From Lachnospiraceae bacterium (lineage in GTDB: Bacteria; Bacillota_A; Clostridia; Lachnospirales; Lachnospiraceae): a stretch of DNA of 36,118 bases. The notes below the pieces were generated by a model, which saw nothing but the letters and a program-made list of their open reading frames with translations, did no database searches and was not told the DNA's origin. Location: the NCBI GenBank assembly GCA_004556565.1, contig SFGN01000038.1, positions 1 through 36,118 of the forward strand, read 5' to 3'. The translations under genes and the position numbers were made by a program. This document shows, piece after piece, positions 8,095-15,964 of the stretch. The number at the start of each line of letters is the position of its first letter. Positions within the stretch are counted from its first letter, which is position 1.

Positions 8095-8123
8095 ATTATA
8101 CAAAACCCCTGCAGAAATTGCAA
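8095..8123 (-). promoter_or_regulatory. Promoter of the SSS symporter gene
   Basis: On the minus strand, TTGCAA (8118-8123) and TATAAT (8095-8100) are separated by 17 bases, a good vegetative sigma-factor promoter. The -35 box sits inside the terminator hairpin of the preceding gene, so the two signals overlap. Confidence 0.65.
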
Positions 8124-8129
8124 GGGTTT
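8103..8129 (-). terminator. Terminator of the aryl-acid operon after the amidohydrolase
   Basis: On the minus strand AAACCCTTGCA and TGCAGGGGTTT pair over 11 positions with one mismatch around a 5-base loop, ending in TTTTG. It is about 10 bases after the amidohydrolase stop. It separates the operon from the symporter gene. Confidence 0.7.
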
Positions 8130-8137
8130 CATACATA

Positions 8138-8938
8138 TTATTCTATTTTTAGTAATTGTTTTGCATTGTCCGACAGGATTCCTGCCATTACCGATGACTC
8201 CAGCGGCAGTTTTTTCAACGCCTGTATATCTTGATACGCATCACTCCATGGAGAATCCGTGGCAAATAATATTTTACCGGTATCATGCTTTTCCAGGATT
8301 TTCAAAAACATTTCCTGTTCAATATAGCTGAAGGTAAATGCGGTATCCAGATAGATGCTTTCTCCTGCCAGATACTCATATACCTCTTCCCACTGTCTCC
8401 AGCCTCCGTAATGTGCCAGTACCATCTTTTCAGGCCTTATTTTATCCAGTACCTTCCTCATCCTGTCCGGAGGGCAATGCACCGGTTCGGGAAGTCCGAT
8501 ATCAATCCCCGCATGGGTCATGATAATCAGCCCCAGCTCATTTGCATACTCAATGATATTCATATAACGGACATCATCAATCATCACGCCCTGATAATCC
8601 GGATGGATTTTGATTCCCGGAAGTCCCATTTCCTTGATCGTTCTTAGTTTCCCTCTGTAATCTTCACAATCCGGATGAATGCCGCCAAAAGATACCAGCT
8701 TTCCGGCATACTTTTCATTTATACTTTTTGCAAAAGCATTGATGCTGTCAAACTGGGACGGTTTTGTAACCACCGGCTGTATCACAGACACATCCACGCC
8801 CGACCTTTCCATAGAATTAATCAATCCTGTCAATGTTCCGTCGGTCGCGGCGCGGATTCCCGACCTGGCCTCCAGCGCAGCTATTGTTTTCCCGGCAATC
8901 GCATCCGGAAAAATGTGAGTATGAAAATCTATAACCAT
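8138..8938 (-). CDS. Amidohydrolase-family metal-dependent hydrolase or decarboxylase
   Basis: This 266-residue TIM-barrel enzyme of the amidohydrolase-2 group (related to aminocarboxymuconate-semialdehyde decarboxylase and resorcylate decarboxylases) carries the metal and catalytic residues expected. It has DFHTH at residues 4-8, His112 in GIKIHPDYQG, His142 in MTHAGID, His176 in LAHYGGW and Asp228 in ATDSPW. The length is usual for the smaller, single-domain members. It is the last gene of the aryl-acid operon, 24 bases behind the ACT-domain gene, and a terminator follows. Members either hydrolyse C-N or C-O bonds or decarboxylate aromatic acids; the context of arylpyruvate and aryl-CoA enzymes makes the second attractive, but the sequence alone does not decide. 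Confidence 0.82.
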   Translation of the reverse strand: MVIDFHTHIFPDAIAGKTIAALEARSGIRAATDGTLTGLINSMERSGVDVSVIQPVVTKPSQFDSINAFAKSINEKYAGKLVSFGGIHPDCEDYRGKLRTIKEMGLPGIKIHPDYQGVMIDDVRYMNIIEYANELGLIIMTHAGIDIGLPEPVHCPPDRMRKVLDKIRPEKMVLAHYGGWRQWEEVYEYLAGESIYLDTAFTFSYIEQEMFLKILEKHDTGKILFATDSPWSDAYQDIQALKKLPLESSVMAGILSDNAKQLLKIE

Positions 8939-8962
8939 AATACCGCTTTCCTTATACTTCTT

Positions 8963-9382
8963 TTATAAATCTGCAGAGCCGATCAATTCAACACCTGTCT
9001 TGCCCAGAATTTCAGCAGCCTTCTCCAGATCTGCCGTTTTGATGACGATAGATGCATCATCACCGCCGGTAGCGAGTGCATACATATATTCAATATTAAT
9101 GCCTGCCTTGCAGATCTCGGAAAGAAGAATCTGAAGCTGTCCCACCTTATGGGAAAGCTTAACTGCCAGTACCGGTGTCAGCATTGCGGAAAATCCTTTG
9201 CTTCTCAACGCCAGCTTTCCTTCATCAGGATCAGAAACAATCATTCTGAGAAGTCCATAATCGCTGGAATCCGCAAGCGATAAAGAAATAATATTTATAT
9301 TGTTCTCTTTCAATATTTCCAGCACCTGATCCAGGCGTCCTTCTCTGTTTTCAATAAATACGGATAACTGATTCACGAACAT
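8963..9382 (-). CDS. Tandem ACT-domain protein linked to phenylacetate-CoA ligase
   Basis: This 139-residue cytosolic protein consists of two ACT domains, about residues 3-66 (QLSVFIENREGRLDQVLEIL) and 70-136 (VLAVKLSHKVGQLQILLSEI), with no other part. ACT domains bind small ligands, usually amino acids, and regulate nearby enzymes. In many Clostridia and archaea such a protein follows the phenylacetate-CoA ligase gene, as it does here with 19 bases between them. It is therefore probably a ligand-sensing regulatory partner for the aryl-acid enzymes, perhaps binding an aromatic amino acid. AGAGG lies upstream of the ATG at 9382. Confidence 0.88.
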   Translation of the reverse strand: MFVNQLSVFIENREGRLDQVLEILKENNINIISLSLADSSDYGLLRMIVSDPDEGKLALRSKGFSAMLTPVLAVKLSHKVGQLQILLSEICKAGINIEYMYALATGGDDASIVIKTADLEKAAEILGKTGVELIGSADL

Positions 9383-9401
9383 ACCATACCTCTTTTCTTA
9401 A

Positions 9402-10700
9402 CTATACCAGTTTACGTTTATCAATAACACGAACCGCTTTTCCCATACTTCTTTCGATAGATTTCGGCTCAACCAGCTTAACTTTTACGGACAGGCCGAT
9501 TGCCTGCTGGATTACATGAGCAATCCTCTTTGTCAGATTTTCCAGCTCGCTGATCTTGTCAGAGAAGAACTTCTCATCAACCTCCACCTGGATTTCCAGA
9601 GTATCAAGGTTGTTCACGCGGTCAACGATCATAATATAGTGCGGTGACGTCTCGCCCATTTCCAGAAGTGCAGCTTCCACCTGTGACGGGAATACATTGA
9701 CTCCGCGGATAATAAGCATATCATCGGAGCGTCCTTTAAACCGGCTCATTCTTGCCAGAGTCCTTCCGCATTCACATTTGCCATAAGTGATGCTTGTCAG
9801 GTCGCGGGTACGGTAACGAAGCAGCGGGAGTCCTTCCTTCGTCAGTGTCGTAAATACAAGTTCTCCTGTCTCCCCTTCCGACATCGGCTCTAACGTATCC
9901 GGATTAATGATTTCCGGAAGGAAATGGTCTTCATATACATGCAGGCCCTTATGATAGATACAGTCACATGCCACGCCGGGTCCCATAACTTCTGACAGAC
10001 CATATATATCAAAAGCATTGATATGAAGCTTTTCTTCAATCTGCTTACGCATCTGTTCTGTCCACGGCTCTGCACCGCAGATAGCTGCTTTCAGCTTGAT
10101 CTGGTCAAGAGCTTTGTCTGCCTCCAGAACTTCCGCAATATGCAGAAGGTAGGATGGGGTACATGCAATCGCAGTTACACCGAAATCCTTCATCATAGTC
10201 GTCAGCTTTTTCGTATTTCCAGTAGACATAGGTACAACAGTTGCTCCCAGGTTTTCTGCACCGTAATGAGCACCGAGTCCTCCTGTAAACAGACCATAGC
10301 CGTATGCCACCTGGATAATGTCATCCCTGTTAAGCCCCGCCTGTGCAAATGCCCTTGCCACACATTCGGCCCAGATATCAATATCTCTTCTTGTATATCC
10401 GACAACGGTTGCCTTTCCTGTCGTTCCGCTTGATGCGTGGATACGCACGATCTGTGACTGCGGTACTGCGAACATTCCGAACGGATAAGTGTCTCTTAAA
10501 TCATTTTTGGTAGTAAACGGGAGCTTACGTACATCATCAGCATCTCTGATATCACCCGGCTCTATGCCTATCGCCTGCATTTTCTTACGGTAAAACTCTA
10601 CGTTGTGGTACACTCTTTCCACTGTTTTTACCAGCCGTTTACTCTGAAGATTATGTATCTCATCACGGCTCATACACTCTTTTGCTTCATTCCAAATCAC
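9402..10700 (-). CDS. paaK: Phenylacetate-CoA ligase
   Basis: This 432-residue AMP-forming ligase makes (aryl)acetyl-CoA from the acid, ATP and CoA, or runs in reverse to free the acid. It shows the short PaaK architecture: the phosphate loop SSGTTGK at residues 90-96, the acyl-adenylate motif YGLSEVMGPG near 233, LPLLRYRTRDL, and the PaaK C-terminal domain with RGVNVFPSQVE. The start is GTG at 10700, supported by AAGGAGG eight bases before it, so the gene overlaps the end of iorB by 14 bases. It sits between iorAB and the ACT-domain gene, the arrangement seen with oxidative decarboxylation of aromatic 2-oxoacids. Substrate choice (phenyl-, hydroxyphenyl- or indoleacetate) is not visible. Confidence 0.92.
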   Translation of the reverse strand: MIWNEAKECMSRDEIHNLQSKRLVKTVERVYHNVEFYRKKMQAIGIEPGDIRDADDVRKLPFTTKNDLRDTYPFGMFAVPQSQIVRIHASSGTTGKATVVGYTRRDIDIWAECVARAFAQAGLNRDDIIQVAYGYGLFTGGLGAHYGAENLGATVVPMSTGNTKKLTTMMKDFGVTAIACTPSYLLHIAEVLEADKALDQIKLKAAICGAEPWTEQMRKQIEEKLHINAFDIYGLSEVMGPGVACDCIYHKGLHVYEDHFLPEIINPDTLEPMSEGETGELVFTTLTKEGLPLLRYRTRDLTSITYGKCECGRTLARMSRFKGRSDDMLIIRGVNVFPSQVEAALLEMGETSPHYIMIVDRVNNLDTLEIQVEVDEKFFSDKISELENLTKRIAHVIQQAIGLSVKVKLVEPKSIERSMGKAVRVIDKRKLV

Positions 10701-11297
10701 TGCTGTGCCCTCCTTCTAATCCCAGCAAAAATGCTTTTTTGTTAATTTCTACCATTTTCGGCGGAACGGTCTTCTCAATCACCTTCAGCCACGCTTCTTT
10801 TGAAAAATCCATATGTCTGGCTGCCACACCGAGAACAATTATGTTAAATACTCTGGAATTGCCCAGCTTCAAAGCCTCTTCCATCGCATTTACTTTAAAT
10901 ACTTTATATTCTTTCTCCAGCTCTTCTATAATATTATCCGGATATTCTGCCATTCCGGTTACTACCGTGATCGGGTCTATACGGTGCGTATTGACCACGA
11001 TAGCGCCGTCTTTTTTCAGGAAATGTGCATACCGCAGCGCTTCCAGCGTTTCAAAGGCGATCAGCACATCCGCCTGTCCTTCCTCCACGATCGGCTCTGC
11101 AACTTTTTCTCCGTAACGTACAAAAGTAACCACGCTTCCTCCGCGCTGTGCCATGCCGTGTACCTCGGAAAGCTTTACATCGTAGCCCGCATCCACAGTA
11201 ATTCCGCCCAGAATACGGCTTGTCAACAGAGTTCCCTGTCCGCCGACCCCTGTCCGCCGACCCCTACAATCATTATATTTTTCGTCTTATTTCCCAT
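10687..11297 (-). pseudogene. iorB: Indolepyruvate oxidoreductase beta subunit, frameshifted by a 14-bp tandem duplication
   Basis: The beta subunit joins IorA to oxidise arylpyruvates to arylacetyl-CoA with ferredoxin. The ATG at 11297 starts MGNKTKNIMIVGVGGQG, the usual N-terminus, but the bases coding GVGGQG are present twice (14-bp unit, copies at 11236-11249 and 11250-11263). Fourteen is not a multiple of three, so translation from 11297 runs into a stop after 23 residues. The remaining 179 codons (from about 11226) are intact, ending GLEGGHSSDLE, and include VHGMAQRGGSV and VVNTHRIDP. Removing one copy restores a 198-residue protein of normal length. It starts 8 bases after iorA and overlaps paaK, so in its intact form it is clearly an operon member. 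Reversion by slippage is possible. Confidence 0.88.
11234..11265. repeat. 14-bp tandem duplication inside iorB
   Basis: The unit CTGTCCGCCGACCC occurs twice without a gap (11236-11249, 11250-11263), and period-14 identity extends two bases on each side (11234-11265). It falls in codons for the nucleotide-binding-like GVGGQG loop and shifts the frame. Adjacent perfect copies of this kind are typical products of replication slippage and can be lost by the same route. Confidence 0.95.
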
Positions 11298-11305
11298 AGC
11301 TTCTT

Positions 11306-13045
11306 TTAATCCTCCACCTGCTCGATCGCATCAAATTTACACAGCCCTTTACAAAGTCCGCAGCCGTTACACATGGTCTCATCGATAGAAATGGTTCCGT
11401 CAGCATTTCTGGTAAGTCCCGGACAGCCCGGACGCAGACACATACCGCACTTCTTACACTTATCGGCAATCGGCCTGCACCTGCGTGTACTCTTCTGCTT
11501 CTTCAGAAGCACGCACGGCGCTTTCGTAATAATGACCGACACTTCGTCCTTTGCCACTTCTTCTTTAATTACTTTTTCCAGTTTTTGAGTGTCAAATGCA
11601 TCTACCTCGACCACATTTTTAATTCCCATTGCTTCACACAGCCTGAAAATGTTGATTGCCGGAACCACCTCTCCTTTCAGAGTCTTCCCGGTAGCCGCAT
11701 GATCCTGATGACCGGTCATGCCGGTGGTGGAATTATCCAGAATCATTACTGTCCCGGTCCCCTGATTATAAACCATGTTCATCAGGGAGTTGACGCCGGT
11801 ATGCATAAATGTAGAGTCACCGATAACTGCCACCCAGTTCTTAATATAATCTTTCCCTTTTGCTTTTTCCATGCCGTGCAGGGAGGAAATACTTGCTCCC
11901 ATACATATTGTCGTGTCTACAACGCTAAGCGGTGCCACTGCCCCGAGCGTATAGCATCCGATATCTCCCGCTGCATGGATTTTCAGTTTATTCAGGACAG
12001 AATATACACTTCTGTGCGGGCAGCCCGGACAAAGGATCGGCGGCCTTGCCGGCACCTGTGCAGGTGCTTTCAGTTCCATCTCTTCTTTCAATACCGCTTT
12101 TCGGATCATATTTGCGCTGTACTCACCCTGTACGGTAAAGATTTCCTTTCCGATACATGAGATTCCCCAGGACTTGATCTGTTCCTCGTATACCGGCTCT
12201 AATTCTTCAAAAATGTATAATGTATCTACTTTGGAAGCAAATTCTTCGATCAGCTTTCTCGGAAGCGGGTGCACAAGCCCCAGCTTCAGCACGCTGGCAT
12301 TTGGACAGGCTTCTTTTACATATTGATAGGCAATACCGCTTGTGATAAATCCAATGCCGGTATCATTCATCTCAACTTTATTGACAGGCATGTCACAGCC
12401 GTCCTCTGCCATAGCTTTCAGCCTCTGCTCAACATACAGATGCCTTTTCTTTGCATTTCCCGGCATCATGACAAATTTCCCTACATTTCTCTCATATGGA
12501 ATGTCCGCAGGCTCACATCTCTCTTCCAGAGTGACTGGTCCCTGTGAATGGGAAAGACGGGTCGTTGTACGCACGATCACAGGTGTATCATATTTTTCAG
12601 ACAACTCAAACGCAAATTTTGTAAAATCCTTCGCTTCCTGAGAATCCGAAGGCTCCAGCACAGGCACCATGGCAGCTCTTGCCACACATCTTGTATCCTG
12701 CTCATTCTGGGATGAATACAGTCCCGGGTCATCCGCCGCGACAAGCACCAGGCCGCCATTCACGCCACAATAAGAAACCGTATAAAGCGGGTCGGATGCA
12801 ACATTTACACCTACGTGTTTCATTGACGCCATGGCACGCACGCCGCTGATGGACGCACCGACAGCCACTTCCATAGCCACCTTTTCATTCGGCGACCATT
12901 CCGCATATATCTCGGGATATTTTACTACATTCTCGCTGATTTCCGTGCTCGGAGTGCCCGGATAAGCTGCTGATACCTTTACCCCGGCTTCATAAGCACC
13001 TCTGGCAATCGCTTCATTGCCCAGCATAATCTTCACTTCGCTCAT
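11306..13045 (-). CDS. iorA: Indolepyruvate ferredoxin oxidoreductase, alpha subunit
   Basis: This 579-residue thiamine-diphosphate enzyme subunit oxidatively decarboxylates arylpyruvates (from Trp, Phe or Tyr transamination) to arylacetyl-CoA and reduced ferredoxin. The N-terminal pyrimidine-binding domain begins MSEVKIMLGNEAIARGA and has SAAYPGTPSTEISE. The pyrophosphate-binding domain has LCPGCPHRSVYSVL, GDIGCYTLG and GDSTFMHTG. The C-terminus carries a two-cluster ferredoxin domain (CKKCGMCLRPGC and CNGCGLCKGLC). I use the ATG at 13045, preceded by AAAGGA; the longer frame to 13132 adds residues unlike the family. It is followed by iorB after 8 bases. The partner is frameshifted, so activity of the complex in this strain is doubtful. 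Confidence 0.93.
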   Translation of the reverse strand: MSEVKIMLGNEAIARGAYEAGVKVSAAYPGTPSTEISENVVKYPEIYAEWSPNEKVAMEVAVGASISGVRAMASMKHVGVNVASDPLYTVSYCGVNGGLVLVAADDPGLYSSQNEQDTRCVARAAMVPVLEPSDSQEAKDFTKFAFELSEKYDTPVIVRTTTRLSHSQGPVTLEERCEPADIPYERNVGKFVMMPGNAKKRHLYVEQRLKAMAEDGCDMPVNKVEMNDTGIGFITSGIAYQYVKEACPNASVLKLGLVHPLPRKLIEEFASKVDTLYIFEELEPVYEEQIKSWGISCIGKEIFTVQGEYSANMIRKAVLKEEMELKAPAQVPARPPILCPGCPHRSVYSVLNKLKIHAAGDIGCYTLGAVAPLSVVDTTICMGASISSLHGMEKAKGKDYIKNWVAVIGDSTFMHTGVNSLMNMVYNQGTGTVMILDNSTTGMTGHQDHAATGKTLKGEVVPAINIFRLCEAMGIKNVVEVDAFDTQKLEKVIKEEVAKDEVSVIITKAPCVLLKKQKSTRRCRPIADKCKKCGMCLRPGCPGLTRNADGTISIDETMCNGCGLCKGLCKFDAIEQVED

Positions 13046-13148
13046 ATTTATAAAATCCTTTCTGTATTTAAGACTATCAAGCCATGATTTTGATATGCAC
13101 AGTCCGCACTTTGCTCTGACCTTCGCATACATGCGGACCGTAACTTTT

Positions 13149-14783
13149 TTAACCCATATTCTGATCCGCGATCAGACTGTTCGCACCGTACATTTCACGC
13201 AGCTTCGGCTTTTCAATCTTTCCGGTCGGATTGCGCGGAATCTCGGCAAAAATGATTACCCTCGGCCGTTTGTATCTCGGCAGTGCAAGGCAGTATTCTC
13301 TGACTTCTTCCTCCGTCATATCCTCGCCTTCTTTTAATTCGATGATAGCCGCCGGAATCTCGCCTAGACGCTTATCCTTCAGACCTATAACTGCCACATC
13401 ATGTACTTTATTATTGGTACGGATGAAATCCTCAATCTGTACCGGATACAGGTTTTCGCCTCCGCTGATAATGACATCTTTCTTACGGTCTACAAGGAAA
13501 ATAAATCCATCCTCATCTTCCTGAGCCATGTCCCCGGTAAACAGCCATCCGTCCTGCAGCACTTCCCGAGTCGCCTTTTCATCATGATAATAACAGGTCA
13601 TGACACCGGGGCCTTTTACCGCCAGCTCTCCGACTTCCCCCTGCTTTACCTGATTGTGCTGTTCGTCTACGATCTTCACTTCCCAGCCATATCCGGCTTT
13701 GCCGATAGCCCCTACTTTGTGAATATTTTCCACACCAAGATGTACACAGCCCGGTCCGATGGATTCGGACAGTCCGTAATTGGTATCATATGCATGGTTT
13801 GGGAAAATAGTTTTCCATTTCTTGATCAGGCTTCGTGGAACAGGCTGTGCACCGATGTGCATCAGACGCCACTGATCCAGCTCATAATCCTCAAGATGTA
13901 CCTTGCCGCTATCAATTGCTTCCAGAATATCCTGTGCCCACGGTACAAGAAGCCACACGATCGTACATTTTTCTTTTGAAATCGTATCCAGGATAAATTC
14001 TGGTTTTGTTCCTTTTAACAAAACGGCCTTGCTTCCTGAAATCAGGCTTCCGAACCAGTGCATTTTTGCGCCGGTATGGTACAGAGGCGGAATGCATAAA
14101 AATACATCATCCTTCTGCTGGCCGTGATGGTTCTGCTCCACCTTGCAGGAATGCACCAGGCTTCTGTGCTTATGTAAAATCGCCTTCGGAAATCCTGTGG
14201 TGCCGGAAGAAAAATAAATCGCAGCATCATCGTCATCACTAAGCTCTATGTCCGGAGACTGGCTTGAACAGTTGGCAGCCAGTGAATGATAGTCATCCGC
14301 AAAGCCCGGACATCCTTCCCCGACATAAATCAAAAGCCTTCCCTTACTGATCCTGTCCGCAATTTCCTCCACGCGCCCGATAAACGGATTGCTGAAAACC
14401 AGAATATCCGCCTCTGCCAGATTGACACAGTATTCAATCTCGGAAGCCGAATATCGGAAATTCAGCGGTACTGCCAGCGCGCCGGTTTTTAAAATACCGA
14501 AATAAATCGGCAGCCACTCAAGACCATTCATCATAAGAATTGCCACTTTATCGCCTTTCTTAATTCCCCTCTGGAGGAGAAGATTCGCAAAACGATTCGC
14601 CTTTTCATTAAAGACGCTCCATGTAATTTCACGGCGGTAGCTGGTCTTCGGACTCGGCTCGATCAGTTCAAATTCTTTCCATGTGACCCTGCGGTTCTCC
14701 TGAATCTCCGGGTTAATCTCTACCAGACAAATATCATTGGGATATTCTCTGGCGTTTCTCTCTAAAAATTCTGTAATCGGCAT
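13149..14783 (-). CDS. AMP-dependent acyl-CoA synthetase
   Basis: This 544-residue adenylate-forming ligase has the ANL-superfamily motifs in order. They are SSGTTGFPK at residues 192-200, NYGLSESIGPG as the aromatic/acyl-adenylate motif, GWLFTGDMAQEDEDGFIFLV, RKKDVIISGGENLYP, and the C-terminal catalytic lysine in NPTGKIEKP. Its length and domain layout match medium/long-chain or aryl acyl-CoA ligases, distinct from the shorter PaaK in the same operon. It is the first gene after a strong promoter and is followed about 100 bases later by iorA. Two different acid-CoA ligases with one arylpyruvate oxidoreductase suggest that more than one acid is processed, or that one ligase charges an imported acid. 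The substrate is not known. Confidence 0.88.
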   Translation of the reverse strand: MPITEFLERNAREYPNDICLVEINPEIQENRRVTWKEFELIEPSPKTSYRREITWSVFNEKANRFANLLLQRGIKKGDKVAILMMNGLEWLPIYFGILKTGALAVPLNFRYSASEIEYCVNLAEADILVFSNPFIGRVEEIADRISKGRLLIYVGEGCPGFADDYHSLAANCSSQSPDIELSDDDDAAIYFSSGTTGFPKAILHKHRSLVHSCKVEQNHHGQQKDDVFLCIPPLYHTGAKMHWFGSLISGSKAVLLKGTKPEFILDTISKEKCTIVWLLVPWAQDILEAIDSGKVHLEDYELDQWRLMHIGAQPVPRSLIKKWKTIFPNHAYDTNYGLSESIGPGCVHLGVENIHKVGAIGKAGYGWEVKIVDEQHNQVKQGEVGELAVKGPGVMTCYYHDEKATREVLQDGWLFTGDMAQEDEDGFIFLVDRKKDVIISGGENLYPVQIEDFIRTNNKVHDVAVIGLKDKRLGEIPAAIIELKEGEDMTEEEVREYCLALPRYKRPRVIIFAEIPRNPTGKIEKPKLREMYGANSLIADQNMG

Positions 14784-14842
14784 TGTTCTCTCCCTTTCTC
14801 TGCATCGTACAACATTTTTTAATGTGCTCTTCCCCAGAACAA

Positions 14843-14858
14843 TTTATTGCTTTAACGC
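14843..14858 (-). promoter_or_regulatory. Candidate operator in the aryl-acid operon promoter
   Basis: TTTATTGCTTTAA (14843-14855) is identical to the word at 8042-8054 and, inverted, to 8074-8086 in the symporter promoter. It runs into GCTTTAACGC, one base off the palindrome GCTTTAAAGC of the symporter site. It lies about 20 bases downstream of the -10 box, suited to repression. The binding protein is unknown. Confidence 0.6.
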
Positions 14859-14875
14859 TTTTCACCATTAAATCG

Positions 14876-14904
14876 ATTATATCAAATGAATATAGGGAGG
14901 TCAA
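14876..14904 (-). promoter_or_regulatory. Promoter of the aryl-acid operon
   Basis: On the minus strand, TTGACC (14899-14904) and TATAAT (14876-14881) are 17 bases apart, with a TGA extension before the -10 box. This is a near-consensus vegetative promoter. The -35 box overlaps the last codons of the upstream araC-type gene. The predicted leader to the ATG at 14783 is about 85 bases and contains the shared operator word. Confidence 0.75.
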
Positions 14905-15803
14905 CAAAATCCTACCTCATCCCCGCGCAATTCCTTTATAAAAGAAAACGGTGTCACGTGGTATTTTTTCTTAAATGCCCTGTGAAAATAAGAAAGATTG
15001 CGAAAACCTACGGACAGAGAAACCTCCAGTATAGAAGAACGTCCCTGTTCAAACAGTTCTACGGCTTTTTCCAGCCGCAGATTGTTAATGTATTCTACAC
15101 AGGTCATACTCATATGTTTTTTAAAAAAACGCATAAAATGATAATCGCTGAAATAGCACAATTTTGCCAGTTCTGAAACGGAAATCTGCTCCGCATAATG
15201 AAGCTCAATATAATCGAGCACATGCTTCAATTTATCAGAAGAGATTCTTGTATCCGGCGAGATATTTTTCTCACCATACTGCAGCAGCTGAAATATTGCC
15301 TGTAAAAACAACGCTTTTAGAGCAAGCTCATAACCGACGACAGCCTCGTCGTACAACGAAGCTATCTGATCAAAGATATTCCGCAGGGCTGCATAAGCAG
15401 GATGCTCCGGCGTTATCAGGCATGGCATGGATAATTCCTGATTCATCATTGGCGTCAGATATCGTGTGGAACAGATATCCGTAGAATTCCCTCCCAGGAA
15501 ATTCATATGAAATACATATGTTTCAGAAACAATTTCTTTACCGGTGCCAAGTGAGATTGAGTGGAGGAACAGCGGAGGAATGAATAAAATATCACCTTCC
15601 TTCACTTCATAGCCGACCAGATCAACCCGGTAAAAACAATTTCCCTCGGTAATCAGTGTAAGTTCAGCCTCCTCATGCCAATGGGTAGTGACCACCGGAT
15701 AATCAGGTGCAAGCCGAGTGATATATTTTTGTACAGGAAAAAAAGCCTCTCCGTGTTTTGCGTTTTCTTTTTGTTCCAATGCAAGTGAATGTAACTTTTT
15801 CAT
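14901..15803 (-). CDS. AraC-family transcriptional regulator
   Basis: This 300-residue regulator has an N-terminal cupin-like ligand domain (about residues 20-170, with HWHEEAELTLITEGNC and EGDILFIPPLFLH) and a C-terminal pair of helix-turn-helix motifs (about 190-292: ISVSELAKLCYFSDYHFMRF and ILEVSLSVGFRNLSYFHRAF, then the KKYHVTPFSF ending). Such proteins usually sense sugars or small metabolites and activate neighbouring genes. It is transcribed away from the alpha-glucosidase gene, and TATTGCAA direct repeats lie between them, so control of the glucosidase is the first expectation. On its other side lies the aryl-acid operon, whose promoter overlaps the end of this gene, so a role there is possible but less supported. 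Confidence 0.9.
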   Translation of the reverse strand: MKKLHSLALEQKENAKHGEAFFPVQKYITRLAPDYPVVTTHWHEEAELTLITEGNCFYRVDLVGYEVKEGDILFIPPLFLHSISLGTGKEIVSETYVFHMNFLGGNSTDICSTRYLTPMMNQELSMPCLITPEHPAYAALRNIFDQIASLYDEAVVGYELALKALFLQAIFQLLQYGEKNISPDTRISSDKLKHVLDYIELHYAEQISVSELAKLCYFSDYHFMRFFKKHMSMTCVEYINNLRLEKAVELFEQGRSSILEVSLSVGFRNLSYFHRAFKKKYHVTPFSFIKELRGDEVGFC

Positions 15804-15856
15804 TTTCTTTAACCCCTGATTCGATAGAGCAGTATTGTGTCATAATATGAAAAAAT

Positions 15857-15882
15857 ATTGCAAGAATAAACAATTATTGCAA
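15857..15882. promoter_or_regulatory. Direct repeats, candidate AraC-type operator
   Basis: ATTGCAA occurs at 15857-15863 and 15876-15882 in the same orientation, 19 bases start to start, each preceded by T. Two near-TATAAT boxes follow (15885-15890 and 15896-15901) ahead of the alpha-glucosidase gene. Directly repeated half-sites about two helical turns apart, next to a -10 box without a clear -35, are what an AraC-family activator uses. Confidence 0.5.
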
Positions 15883-15964
15883 TCTATAATGGCAGTATAA
15901 TACATCAAAAACAATATCTCAACTGATAATTTGAGGCAGAATAATAATAGAGAGGAGCAGGAAG

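Noticed and set aside
11585..12160. 191-residue plus-strand frame opposite iorA
   Set aside because: Antisense shadow of a well-conserved enzyme gene; composition rich in Cys/His from complementing conserved codons.
13046..13132. N-terminal extension of IorA
   Set aside because: The extra 29 residues are unlike the family and a good ribosome binding site precedes the ATG at 13045.
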